This document shows positions 11,168-19,507 of a stretch of DNA of 64,000 nt, one piece after another. Origin of the DNA: Lineus longissimus (taxonomy: Eukaryota > Nemertea > Pilidiophora > Heteronemertea > Lineidae). The notes beneath the pieces are model-generated. The model searched no databases and was not told the DNA's origin. It saw only the letters and a list, made by a program, of their open reading frames with translations. The stretch's first letter is position 1, and each line of letters starts with the position of its first letter. A program made the position numbers and the translations under genes. The stretch spans positions 4,464,001 to 4,528,000 of the forward strand of contig NC_088321.1 in the NCBI RefSeq assembly GCF_910592395.1, given 5' to 3'.

Positions 11168-11575
11168 TTAATTTCTATGAATTGAAAAAAACTTTGCACT
11201 CAGGGGTCTGTAGCGTATTCTTTCAAACGATTTGGAGAGATATTTGCCGTGTTCTTCCGGGCGTGTGGGTATTGTTCGTAGCAAGGGGACAAAAAGGTTT
11301 CCCACTTGTGTTGGCTTTACTAAATTTGAGTAAAAGAATAGTGCATACTTCGAGGACATTAAATCACATTTTCGTTCCGCTACAACGCGATAAAAACGCC
11401 TCGACAGAGGGGGTAAATTCACGGCCGCCTGATCTCCTTGTAAACTAGACGTATCATCATCATCATCATCATCATCCATACTTTCGTCTGACCTGCCAAA
11501 ATCATCGCTTGTAAAAGTGCGATCGGTGTCCTCTCCTTCGGAACTTTTTTTGCCCACAAGAGGGCCCGCCGTCAC
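11168..11575 (-). CDS. Hypothetical acidic protein, first of the packed ORFs
   Basis: This is an uninterrupted 135-codon frame from an ATG at 11575. The N-terminal third is acidic, with a run of eight aspartates encoded by a TCATCATCA-type microsatellite. The rest is basic and compact, with NLFVPLLRTIPTRPEEHGKY visible. No family is recognised. It lies in line with the DUF4326-like gene and may belong to the same degraded viral or Polinton-like insert. Length, orientation and lack of introns support this weakly. Confidence 0.4.
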   Translation of the reverse strand: MTAGPLVGKKSSEGEDTDRTFTSDDFGRSDESMDDDDDDDDTSSLQGDQAAVNLPPLSRRFYRVVAERKCDLMSSKYALFFYSNLVKPTQVGNLFVPLLRTIPTRPEEHGKYLSKSFERIRYRPLSAKFFSIHRN

Positions 11576-12029
11576 TGGGTTTCCTTGGCCGAATGTTCCC
11601 CCAATAGTGTCTTTGCCAACAGTGTGTACTGGTGTCGTTTTCTTAGCCTCAGAATTACTATTGGGTATAATAATTTTTCCATCGACGTGAAAATATTTCG
11701 CCTTCGCAAAAACCGAGCACTTCTGCTAAGTAAAGGTCTGTGTCCACCTGTGCGTTTTGCGCTGCGTTATCACGGAGCGTATTACGCATAGAAATTGCGC
11801 ATTGTAAAGTTCAATGGCTTTTCAAAGAACCCTGTCCTTTTGTGGATGACACGGTCTGCAATGCGCTACGTAATACGGCCCATAAAGAAATTTTCTTTAT
11901 GAAGCGGATCACGCAACGTAGTTCTGGTCCGTGTTATGTGATCAGCCAATAGAAACTGACCATATGCCTAGGATATGAAAGGGTGGCAATATGTGAACAT
12001 TGCATTTGGCATGTTTGGAGTTGGTCAGG

Positions 12030-12227
12030 ATGTCAAGCAGGAAGTCGGAAAATGCCAAGACTCATAAACTAATCCTTGAATTTGAAAAAAAACATGTATT
12101 TACGACAAAAGTTTGACCGAATACAAATACACCCATAAGAAGGATGACAAAAGTTTGACCGAATACAAAGACACCAATAAGAAGGATGGCTTCTGGAAAC
12201 AGATAGCTTCTCGTTTAGATATCTCTG
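12030..12227 (+). pseudogene. MADF-domain first exon (Harbinger 1 partner protein)
   Basis: An ATG at 12030 opens a short frame ending in KLILEFEKKHVF. After a one-base loss near 12101 the MADF pattern continues in the next frame (DKSLTEYKDTNKKDGFWKQI), up to LDIS and the donor G|GTGAGT at 12227. MADF domains bind DNA; in Harbinger elements such Myb/MADF proteins bring the transposase to DNA and into the nucleus. A 42-bp in-frame tandem duplication (12104-12145 and 12146-12187) repeats 14 residues. The exon ends in phase 1, which is compatible with the exon at 20558. The middle part of the domain was not found. Confidence 0.6.
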
Positions 12228-12422
12228 GTGAGTACTAATGAGACATGCAGGCATACATGTACATATAATGAACATTACGTTGTGTAATATATTGTGTATC
12301 TATATCATAATACTATAAGGCGGCTCGCTAAAGTGCCATTTGGGGGTCGTGTTTCGTCTCGAAATTTTGCACGGTTGCATGTGATATGTTATCCTGATGC
12401 AACGTCATGTTTATTTTCGGAA

Positions 12423-13155
12423 ATTTACTTCAGCGGAGCAGTAATGAGGGATTTTTAATCGGACACGGTCAATTCTCCTTACCACTCACGGAAGCCAAGC
12501 CATTGCTGTTTAGTTATGCAGGGGATTGATGAATCACCTGCACTCCCTGTGGGGTGACTAACACTACCTGTTGAACGGCTGGCTGTAGGGGGATGATTGG
12601 AACAGCCTGTACACGTGTTGACCTGCTGAACCAAGGTTAATGTTATTTTCAATCCACGATTGTAGGTCACCTGATCTTCGAGATTTCGCGGGGAAAGAAA
12701 TTGTAAACAAACGCATGTGTGCAGTTCAAATGTAAACAAAAATGTATTTTGATACTTTTGGTTGCTGGACTTGGGTTTTCCCGCAGTAATTTCCTTCAGC
12801 GGAGCAGTAATGAGGGATTTTTAATCGGACACTGTCAATACTCCTTACCACTCACAGAAGCCAAGTCATTGCTGTTTAGTTATGCAGGGGCTTAATCAAT
12901 TACCTGCACTCCCTGTGGGGTGGCCAACATTACCTGCTGAACAGCTGGCTGTAGGGGGATGATTGGAACAGCCTGTACCTGTTGACCAGCTGAACTAAGG
13001 TTAATGTTATTTTCAATCCACGATTGCAGGTCACCTGATCTTCGAGATTTCGCGGGGAAAGAAATTGTAAACAAAAATATGTGTCCAGTTCAAATGTAAA
13101 CAAAAATGTATTTTTGGTACTTTTGGTTGCTTGACTTGGGTTTTCCCGCAGTAAG
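12423..13155. repeat. 366-bp tandem duplication with an exon-like segment
   Basis: Units 12423-12788 and 12789-13155 are about 93-95% alike by eye. On the minus strand each has a possible acceptor (CGAAGATCAG|GTGACC) and donor (GTGCAG|GT). In the second unit this encloses an open glutamine-rich stretch (AVQQVMLATPQGVQ). The first unit has two extra bases (CACGTG) that shift the frame. I do not recognise the protein. Confidence 0.75.
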
Positions 13156-13745
13156 GAGCTGGGGTCAAATTGGTGGTCTATTGTCTATGGGTGCTGTGTT
13201 AGCCAGAGCTAGCCCTTGATTATGAAGGGATTTTCAAATGAAGGTTACCATGGTCTGTTTATGTGCTCACCACAGCTTTCAATACTTGATTGGTGTATCT
13301 GAAGAGGCACTCTGAACTTGGCATGGCCTTATCAAGGAGCTGCTCACGGTGCTGAACTTCTAGCTTGCCTGTCGAGTAAGTGCCTTGCCCGAGACCTTGC
13401 TGCATGTAGGAGGAGCACGCGTTTTAAAGTTATATAGTGATAGTGCAATTGGTTTTAGCCATTTGGAGACCGACATGTGAAGGCCTATCTGGGTACTCCT
13501 TCTTCTCCGTATAAAAACGCGCATATTGCTGACTAAGGAACGAGGCATTGCCTCATCATCTCTATCGGACCAACTAATATACTTTTATATGCACGCATAC
13601 AGCACGCCACAGCTAGGTCCGAGTTTGTGGAAAAATGGTTGGTTTAATTTGTCTCTTCGATATGGCTCCTTTGATATTGCATTAGATTTCCATTGCAATT
13701 CAATCTATTCAAGGTATAGCCCATTTGAACCTGCCTGCGCCACGG
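13156..13745. other. No gene seen; possible TATA motif
   Basis: GTATAAAAACGC at about 13509 resembles a core promoter, but nothing coding follows before the LTR. The rest shows no recognisable feature. Confidence 0.3.
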
Positions 13746-13759
13746 GTACAATGCTAGTA

Positions 13760-13893
13760 TGTATATATTGCGGCACCCTGTATAACATTACTACTTTAGT
13801 ACGCAGTAACAAATATAGGTGTCTCCACCACTATACTACATTACAGTGTTGTGTTGTTAGTTACATTCTCCCACTTACGTTACAAATATCACA
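13760..13893 (+). repeat. 5' LTR (core 134 bp)
   Basis: It starts TGTATATATTGCG and ends AAATATCACA, and is nearly identical to 19374-19507. The true start may be slightly upstream, because similarity fades there. Confidence 0.85.
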
Positions 13894-13910
13894 TTGGCGA
13901 CGATGATTTT
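13894..13910 (+). promoter_or_regulatory. Primer binding site
   Basis: TTGGCGACGATGA follows the LTR end directly. TGGCGAC is the usual start of a tRNA-primer site in this superfamily. Confidence 0.6.
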
Positions 13911-14271
13911 CAAAAAAAGGACCGTGCAAATAGTTTGCTTAGATTGTCAAGAACAATTTGAAGCTGAAATTTCGTAATTACGAACATTGTTTAGTGTGGA
14001 TGTCGACAGATTAAATTCGAGTGGCAAGACCACGTTTGTGAAAGAACAGATTCCTTTGTTGTCTTCAGAGCATCCATTGGACACTGAAAGACTTGTTTGA
14101 GCAATCTGGCTTTCTTAGGACTAGATCCTGGTTGATTATGCACTGCATAAATCATCATAATTATTGGAAAACGGAGTAAGAGTCTTTGTTTTCCGACGTA
14201 AGTGTGTAGAAAAGAGAATTGTGAAGAAACTGTTTGTCCGAGAATAGAAAACTATCCGGAAACTGTACACC

Positions 14272-15246
14272 ATGGCTGGTGCACATGCGTACATTGGGGC
14301 CGTAGGTGCCTTCAATCACTCAAAAGAGACCTTTGATGCGTATGCAGAGAGATTGGATATGTTTTTCTTAGCCAACAATATAATAGAACTGCCTGGTAAG
14401 ACTGAGAATCAAATAGCAGCTAGAGCTGCGGTTGTGCAAAGGAAAAAGGCAATATTCCTTAGCGAAGTTGGGCCCGAGTTCTATGCTGTACTCCGGAACC
14501 TTGTGGCTCCAGGAAAACCGAGCGACATGGAACCTGCAGAGATTTTCAACCAGCTGAGAGCACATTACAATCCGCCTCCACTCGAGATTTCTGAAAAGCA
14601 GAAATCTGGAGAGTCTGTGAATGACTATGTGTTGGCCCTCAGGAAACTTTCTATTTATTGTTATTTCGGGAACTACCTGAATCGGGCTCTAAGGGACAAG
14701 TTCGTGTGTGGTCTACAAGATACGAGAATTCAGAAGTTGTTGAAAACGGCTGATTTGACTTTCGCACGTGCTACGCAAATAGCTGTTGCTATGGAGATGT
14801 CGAGCAAGCAAGCAAAGGAGATGCGGCCTGGCAGCGGTGGCAGTAGTACCGGCACTGTCAGCAAAGTTCAAAAGTTTGGTGGATCATCGCGAACCAGTTG
14901 TTCTGGTGATAGTTCCGGTGGTCGTGGGAAGTCTCGTGTCATCGCATGTTTTCGGTGTGGCAAAGACCATCTAGCGACAAACTGTCCTCACATGGATGTT
15001 ATGTGTAGGAAGTGCGAAAGATCTGGACACTTTGCAAAATACTGCAAGTCAAAAGCAGTAACTCAAAGTGCCAGCAGCAGTCGATATGAAAAGAACAGTT
15101 CAAGGAACTTTTCAAAAAAGAAAACTGGTGGGTCCAAAATAATAATGGTTTCGCTGAAGATTCTGGCGATTATCTCGGTATATATGGCATTGTTTCTGCC
15201 GTGGAAAACGAGAAGACTAAGTGCTACAGTGTTGAGGTTGGCATGA
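14272..15246 (+). CDS. gag: Gag polyprotein
   Basis: This 324-codon frame starts with MAGAHAYIGAVG, as in many invertebrate gypsy Gags. The capsid-like part runs to about residue 180. A Gly/Ser-rich linker follows, and then two zinc knuckles (CFRCGKDHLATNC and CRKCERSGHFAKYC), the first one residue short of the CX2CX4HX4C rule. Around PPPLEISEKQKSGESV the spacing looks about ten residues shorter than usual, suggesting an internal in-frame deletion. A slippery A-AAA-AAG heptamer in the Gag frame at 15114-15120 leads in the -1 frame into the protease; the remaining Gag-frame codons to 15246 look non-native. Gag coats the RNA inside cytoplasmic particles. Confidence 0.88.
   Translation: MAGAHAYIGAVGAFNHSKETFDAYAERLDMFFLANNIIELPGKTENQIAARAAVVQRKKAIFLSEVGPEFYAVLRNLVAPGKPSDMEPAEIFNQLRAHYNPPPLEISEKQKSGESVNDYVLALRKLSIYCYFGNYLNRALRDKFVCGLQDTRIQKLLKTADLTFARATQIAVAMEMSSKQAKEMRPGSGGSSTGTVSKVQKFGGSSRTSCSGDSSGGRGKSRVIACFRCGKDHLATNCPHMDVMCRKCERSGHFAKYCKSKAVTQSASSSRYEKNSSRNFSKKKTGGSKIIMVSLKILAIISVYMALFLPWKTRRLSATVLRLA
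15114..15120 (+). promoter_or_regulatory. Putative -1 ribosomal frameshift site
   Basis: A AAA AAG in Gag-frame register, just after the second zinc knuckle. The -1 frame is open from 15120 through the protease to 15657. Confidence 0.55.
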
Positions 15247-15659
15247 ACAATGAACTGTGTAAATTGCAAGTTGATACTGCTGCTGATTACTCTGTGATGA
15301 GTAAAGATTACTACTTGGCAAATTTTGCCGAGGTACAACTGGAAAATTCCAATGTCAAGTTGAAATCCTACACTGGTGATGTCATCAAAGTTTGTGGTCA
15401 GTTTGCCACCGAGGTTGTTTTTAAGGGTCTGAGGGCTAGTTTGCCCATGGTTGTAGTTGACCACCCAGGCAAGCCTACATTGTTAGGTCGGAACTGGCTT
15501 AAGGTACTCAAGTTAGACTGGGGTGAAATGTTTGCGGTTGACAAGGCACCAGTTAACACTGAGTGTGAGAGTAAGTCAGGTAATACTGAGGGTATTAGTG
15601 CAAGTGCCAAAGACAGGTTAGATTTGTTGTTGAGGCAGCACAGTCATCTTTTATCTTAG
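15120..15659 (+). CDS. pol: Pol, protease region
   Basis: This frame is reached from gag by a -1 shift. It contains the retropepsin-like segment LQVDTAADYSVMS: the active-site D-T-G/A is present as DTA. A downstream GRNWL motif is typical of the protease-RT linker. It ends at a TAG at 15657, a few bases before the RT frame resumes in another register, so a frameshift mutation separates protease from RT in this copy. The aspartic protease would cleave Gag-Pol in the particle. The similarity is clear; function is lost through downstream lesions. Confidence 0.82.
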   Translation, partial: ENWWVQNNNGFAEDSGDYLGIYGIVSAVENEKTKCYSVEVGMNNELCKLQVDTAADYSVMSKDYYLANFAEVQLENSNVKLKSYTGDVIKVCGQFATEVVFKGLRASLPMVVVDHPGKPTLLGRNWLKVLKLDWGEMFAVDKAPVNTECESKSGNTEGISASAKDRLDLLLRQHSHLLS

Positions 15660-15663
15660 TTAT

Positions 15664-16432
15664 AATGGCATGACAGGTTTCAAAGCCCACATTCGCATGA
15701 AAGCGGATGCAAAGCCAGTGTTTTATGATGCCAGACGGGTTCCCTATGCTATCAAAGATAGGGTTGAAACAGAGTTAGATAAGCTTGAGAAAAATCGGGT
15801 ACTTGAGAAAATTGACCATTCTGAGTGGGCCAGTCCCATTGTTGTTGTCCCCAAGGCGGACAAGACTGTGAGGATTTGCGGTGACTACAAAGTCACTATA
15901 AATCTGACAGTCGAAGACGAGCAAATTAGTCTTCCAACAACTCAGGACCTATTCCAAAAAATGTGTGGGTCAAAAGTTTTCACCAAACTCGACCTTTCGC
16001 ATGCTTATGCTCAACTAAGTGTAGATGATGAGAGTCAGAAATATCTCACCCTCAATACCCACAAGGGTCTGTACCGGTATACCAAGTTACCATATGGTGT
16101 AAAGTCTGCATCTAAAATGTTCCAATCCAAAATGGATCAAATTCTTCAGGGCATTCCAAAGGTTGTGTGCAAGCAGGACTACATGTTGATTGGTGGAAAT
16201 TACACAAATGAACATCTGATGATCTTGGCTCAGGTTTTTGCAAGGTTGCACAAGCACAATGTTCATCTTAATCTGCCAAAGTGTACGTTCATGAAGCCTA
16301 GTGTGGTGTACTTAGGTTTCACCTACAGTGGTGACGGGCTAAGGCCTCTCGAGTCTAACATTGAAGCAGTGAAGCAGGCTCCAGCTCCTGAAAATGTGTC
16401 GCAGCTGAGGTATTTTCTGGGAATGATACAAT
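15664..16432 (+). pseudogene. pol: Pol, reverse transcriptase, first part
   Basis: It encodes RT blocks in order: ARRVPYAIKDRVETEL, WASPIVVVPKADK, ICGDYKVTIN, TKLDLSHAYAQL and the palm loop. In the palm loop the usual second aspartate is a tyrosine (KQDYMLIGG), so the enzyme would be inactive. The frame ends at GMIQY, where the 3' tail of a minus-strand LINE is inserted; the rest of the thumb resumes at about 17322. RT copies the element RNA into DNA in the cytoplasm. Confidence 0.88.
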
Positions 16433-17321
16433 ATCTATCTATCTATCTATGTATCACATTTATATAGCGCCCTTATCAGTCCTATATTGGGCCGTTCAAA
16501 GGCGCTTAACAAAAACAGAGTCTCTATAAGAAGTATATAGTCTTTGACAACAATAAACAATTCTAATGTTCGTAATGTTGTTGAAAAAAGGTGGGTCTTC
16601 AGGAGTGTCTTAAAAGTTGTGATGGAGTCCGCGTTTCGAATATTACTAGGGAGGTCATTCCAGAGTGCTGCTGCGGCACACTGGAATGTACGCTCGCCAA
16701 ATCTAGACTGTGTGCGCGGGAGCACTAGCGAGATGGTATCTGCTGATCGAAGTACCCGCCGTGACTGACGGATCTCTAAAAAGTCAGACAGGTACTTGGG
16801 GCCTGTCCTCGCATGGCTTTGAAAGCTAGCAGAAGTATCTTAAAATTTACCCGACTGACAACGGGCAGCCAATGCAGTTCACGTAAGACTGGCGATATGT
16901 GGGCGAATTTCGCAGTACGCGTGATTATCCTCGCGGCGGTATTTTGGGCACGTTGCACCTTGTCAGACAAAGCCTTGGTGACACCACAGAGCAACGAGTT
17001 ACAATAGTCAAGGCGTGACATAACTAGCCCATGAACCAGTGACTTGGTAGCATTCCTGGTGAGGTAACGCCTGATTTGACCAATGAGTCTTAGCTGATTG
17101 TAAGCTGACCTGCAAACACTGTTTACCTGCTGCTCCAAGGTTAAGCTAGTGTCAAACATGACACCGAGGTTGCGCACACTACTCGAAGATGTAATTTGGG
17201 TGTCACCAACTTTAAGAACCACATGGTCAATTTTCTTGAGTGAATGTGTTGATGCAAAGAGCATCAATTCGGTCTTTTCATCGTTTTTACTCAGCATATT
17301 TACATCAAACCAGGTCCCACT
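16433..17321 (-). mobile_element. 5'-truncated CR1/L2-like LINE inserted in gypsy RT
   Basis: The minus strand reads the C-terminal part of a non-LTR reverse transcriptase: KTELMLFAST, VRNLGVMFD, QLRLIGQIRRYL, LDYCNSLLCG and LHWLPV in one frame (17320-16776), then, after a frameshift, RFGERTFQCAAAALWNDLP (16725-16580). The 3' end at 16433 is a (TATC)n microsatellite, as in L2/CR1-group LINEs. It is 5' truncated at about 17321, the normal outcome of target-primed reverse transcription. It splits the gypsy RT between GMIQY and YHSFL. Confidence 0.85.
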
Positions 17322-17968
17322 ACTACCACTCATTCCTGCCAAATCTTGCATCAGTGTTGGCACCATTGCATGCCCTGTTAAAAAAGGATGTAGGTTGGAA
17401 ATGGTCCAAAGAGTGCAAAGAAGCGTTCGAGGTTTGAAAGCAGTGTCTTACCAGTGAAAAGTTGTTAGTTCACTACGATGTAAACAGAACCGTCAAGTTA
17501 GCATGTGATGCGTCACCATATGGTGTTGGTGCTGTGTTGAGTCACATCATGGACAATGGGGAAGAAAGGCCAATTGCCTACGCTTCAAGGACGCTGAGTG
17601 CAAGTGAAAAAAACTATGCACAAATAGAGCGCGAGGCCCTCTCCATCATTTTTGGTGTAAAAAAATGCCATGATTTTCTTTATGGCCGGAAGTTCACGTT
17701 GCTTACCGACCATAAGTGTTTGGTGGTCATACTTGGCCCAAAAACGGGTGTTCCAACTATGGCAGCTGCCAGAATGCAACGTTGGGCACTCGTACTCTCT
17801 GCCTATGAATACGACATAGAGTATCGTCAAGGCACAGCGCATGCTAACTGCGACGCGTTATCGAGATTACCATGTCCCCAGATGTGTAAAGAAGGGACTG
17901 AAGGAAGATTGTATAATGTTCAGATGGTTGATGAAGGGTTTCCTATACTTGCTGACGACATAGAGTGA
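17322..17968 (+). pseudogene. pol: Pol, RT thumb and RNase H
   Basis: The gypsy frame resumes with HSFLPNLASVLAPLHALL. RNase H follows: KLACDASPYGVGAVL holds the first catalytic aspartate, and ASRTLSASEKNYAQIEREAL and TDHKCL hold later catalytic residues. It closes with DALSRLP, the typical end of the connection to integrase. A TGA at 17435 interrupts the frame before RNase H, and a second TGA at 17966 separates it from integrase; both are in the same reading frame and so are simple nonsense changes. Confidence 0.85.
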
Positions 17969-18634
17969 GAGACAAAACATCATCCAATCTTGAGCAAAGT
18001 GTATCATCTTGTAATGACAGGTTGGCCTGAGAAGTGTCACCAAGATTACCTCATGTCATTCTTTTTGAAACGAAATGAGCTGTCATGTGAAATGGGGTGC
18101 CTCATGTGGGGGCACCGAGTTATTATCCCTCCAAAGTTTAGGGAGCAGTTGCTGGATGAACTCCATTCGGAGCATCCTGGTGTTTGTAGCATGAAAGGGT
18201 TGGCCAGGGCCTATGTTTGGTGGCCAAACATTGATAACGAAATTGAGTCAAAAGTAAAATGTTGTAGTGTGTGTCAAAGTGTTAGACAAGCACCAGCAAG
18301 GTTGCCATTGCATCCATGGAAATGGCCAACTAGACCATTCCAAAGAGTTCACGTAGATTTTTATGAAGAAAGCAGCAAGTTCTATCTGATATTAGTGGAT
18401 AGTCATTCCAAGTGGGTAGGTGTAAAACTGATGCATAGTACCACGGCTGACAAAACGATTGACGAGCTCAGGCTCATTTTTGCTGAGCATGGCCTTCCAG
18501 AGGAACTAGTGTCTGATAATGGGCCGCAGTTTATTTCAAGTGAGTTTGCTCAGTTCATGACCAGAAATGGCGTTAAGCATACTCCAGTGGCTCCGTACAT
18601 CCTGCATCAAATGGTGCAGCAGAAAGGTCGGTAA
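17969..18634 (+). pseudogene. pol: Pol, integrase HHCC and DDE core
   Basis: The zinc-binding N-domain is visible (HSEHPG, later CCSVCQ), and the core shows VDFYEESSK with the first aspartate and LVSDNGPQF with the second. The region carrying the catalytic glutamate is out of frame: a one-base loss near 18597 turns the end into an unrelated tail with a stop at 18632. The matching frame continues afterwards and reaches the C-terminal part at 18722. Integrase would insert the DNA copy in the nucleus; this copy cannot. Confidence 0.85.
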
Positions 18635-18721
18635 GATTGGTAAAGGAAGCCTTTACTAAGCAAGTGTTGGAACTGACCGCTCGATTAAACACCGCATAGC
18701 CGATTTCCTGTTTAGGTATAG

Positions 18722-19285
18722 GTGTACTCCAATAGTACTAATGGGGTAACTCCAGCTGAACTGATGACTAAGAGGTTGTTTAGAACTAGGTTGAGTTTAG
18801 TCAAACCAGATCTTTCTGGTAAGGTTGAGAAAAGACAAGAAGGTCAGAAACTGCAGCATGATAAATCCAAGGTTGAGAGGGTTTTTGCAGTCAATGACAT
18901 GGTTCGAGTTCGAAATACCAGGACCATGTTGAAAACTGAGAAATGGCAGCAAGGTGTTATTGTTGCCATAAGAGGTTCGAGGAACTATTTGGTCAATGTC
19001 GAAAGCCGTACTAGGTTGGTCCATGCCGATCATTTGATGCATGCGCATGATCTGATCGACATCTCGGAGACAAGTTTGTCTCCAACACCTGTTGCTGTTG
19101 AGACAGTGGTCCCAGATTCTTTGGATATTCCATCCGATTCCCATTCTGTTGTACCAGAGGAATCTGGTCCCACTGCCGAACCAGAAACAAGTGCCACACC
19201 CAGTGGACAAATGCTTCCAAGTCCTAAACCATTTTTAAGGAGATCTTTACGTACAGTGAAGCCAGTCCAGAGAATGGATTTGTAA
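18722..19285 (+). pseudogene. pol: Pol, integrase C-terminal region
   Basis: NGVTPAELMTKRLFRTRL is the usual post-core segment of gypsy integrases. A small beta-barrel-like stretch (VFAVNDMVRVRNTRTM, WQQGVIVAIRGSRNYLV) is followed by a Pro/Ser/Glu-rich tail ending in LRTVKPVQRMDL. The segment is in the same frame as the integrase core but is cut off from it by stops around 18632-18721. Confidence 0.82.
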
Positions 19286-19342
19286 AGTGGGACAAAGGTT
19301 TGCAGCTTAGCAATTTTCATTTGCATGCTTGCAATTTCTTTT

Positions 19343-19355
19343 TAAAAGAGAGCAG
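19343..19355 (+). promoter_or_regulatory. Polypurine tract
   Basis: TAAAAGAGAGCAG lies directly before TGTAATATATTG. It would prime plus-strand synthesis. Confidence 0.5.
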
Positions 19356-19507
19356 TGTAATATATTGTGTATATGTATATATTGCGACACCCTGTATAAC
19401 ATTACTACTTTAGTACGCAGTAACAAATATAGTTGTCTCCACCACCATACTACATTACAGTGTTGTGTTGTTAGTTACATTCTCCCACTTACGTTACAAA
19501 TATCACA
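19356..19507 (+). repeat. 3' LTR
   Basis: The LTR runs from TGT after the polypurine tract to ATATCACA. 19374-19507 aligns base for base in length with 13760-13893 and shows a handful of substitutions. Confidence 0.85.

Larger units (their letters stand above)
13746..19507 (+). mobile_element. Ty3/gypsy LTR retrotransposon, decayed
   Basis: The order LTR, primer site, gag, protease, reverse transcriptase, RNase H, integrase, polypurine tract, LTR is the standard Ty3/gypsy (Metaviridae) layout. About 890 bp of a LINE interrupts the reverse transcriptase. The copy is dead: there are a frameshift between protease and RT, a lost catalytic aspartate, two TGA stops, a frameshift in integrase and the LINE insertion. 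No target duplication was identified. The right LTR abuts the end of the Harbinger 1 transposase frame. Confidence 0.93.

Noticed and set aside
11182-11448. 88-codon plus-strand frame
   Set aside because: It overlaps the better minus-strand ORF 11168-11575 and has no recognisable features.
11734-11950. A short MITE at this position
   Set aside because: Only one convincing end (GGTCTGTGTCCAC) is present; it is better explained as the left end of Harbinger 1.
13509-13560. TATA motif as the promoter of a longer 5' LTR
   Set aside because: The 3' LTR has no matching sequence, so the LTR must be short and this lies outside it.
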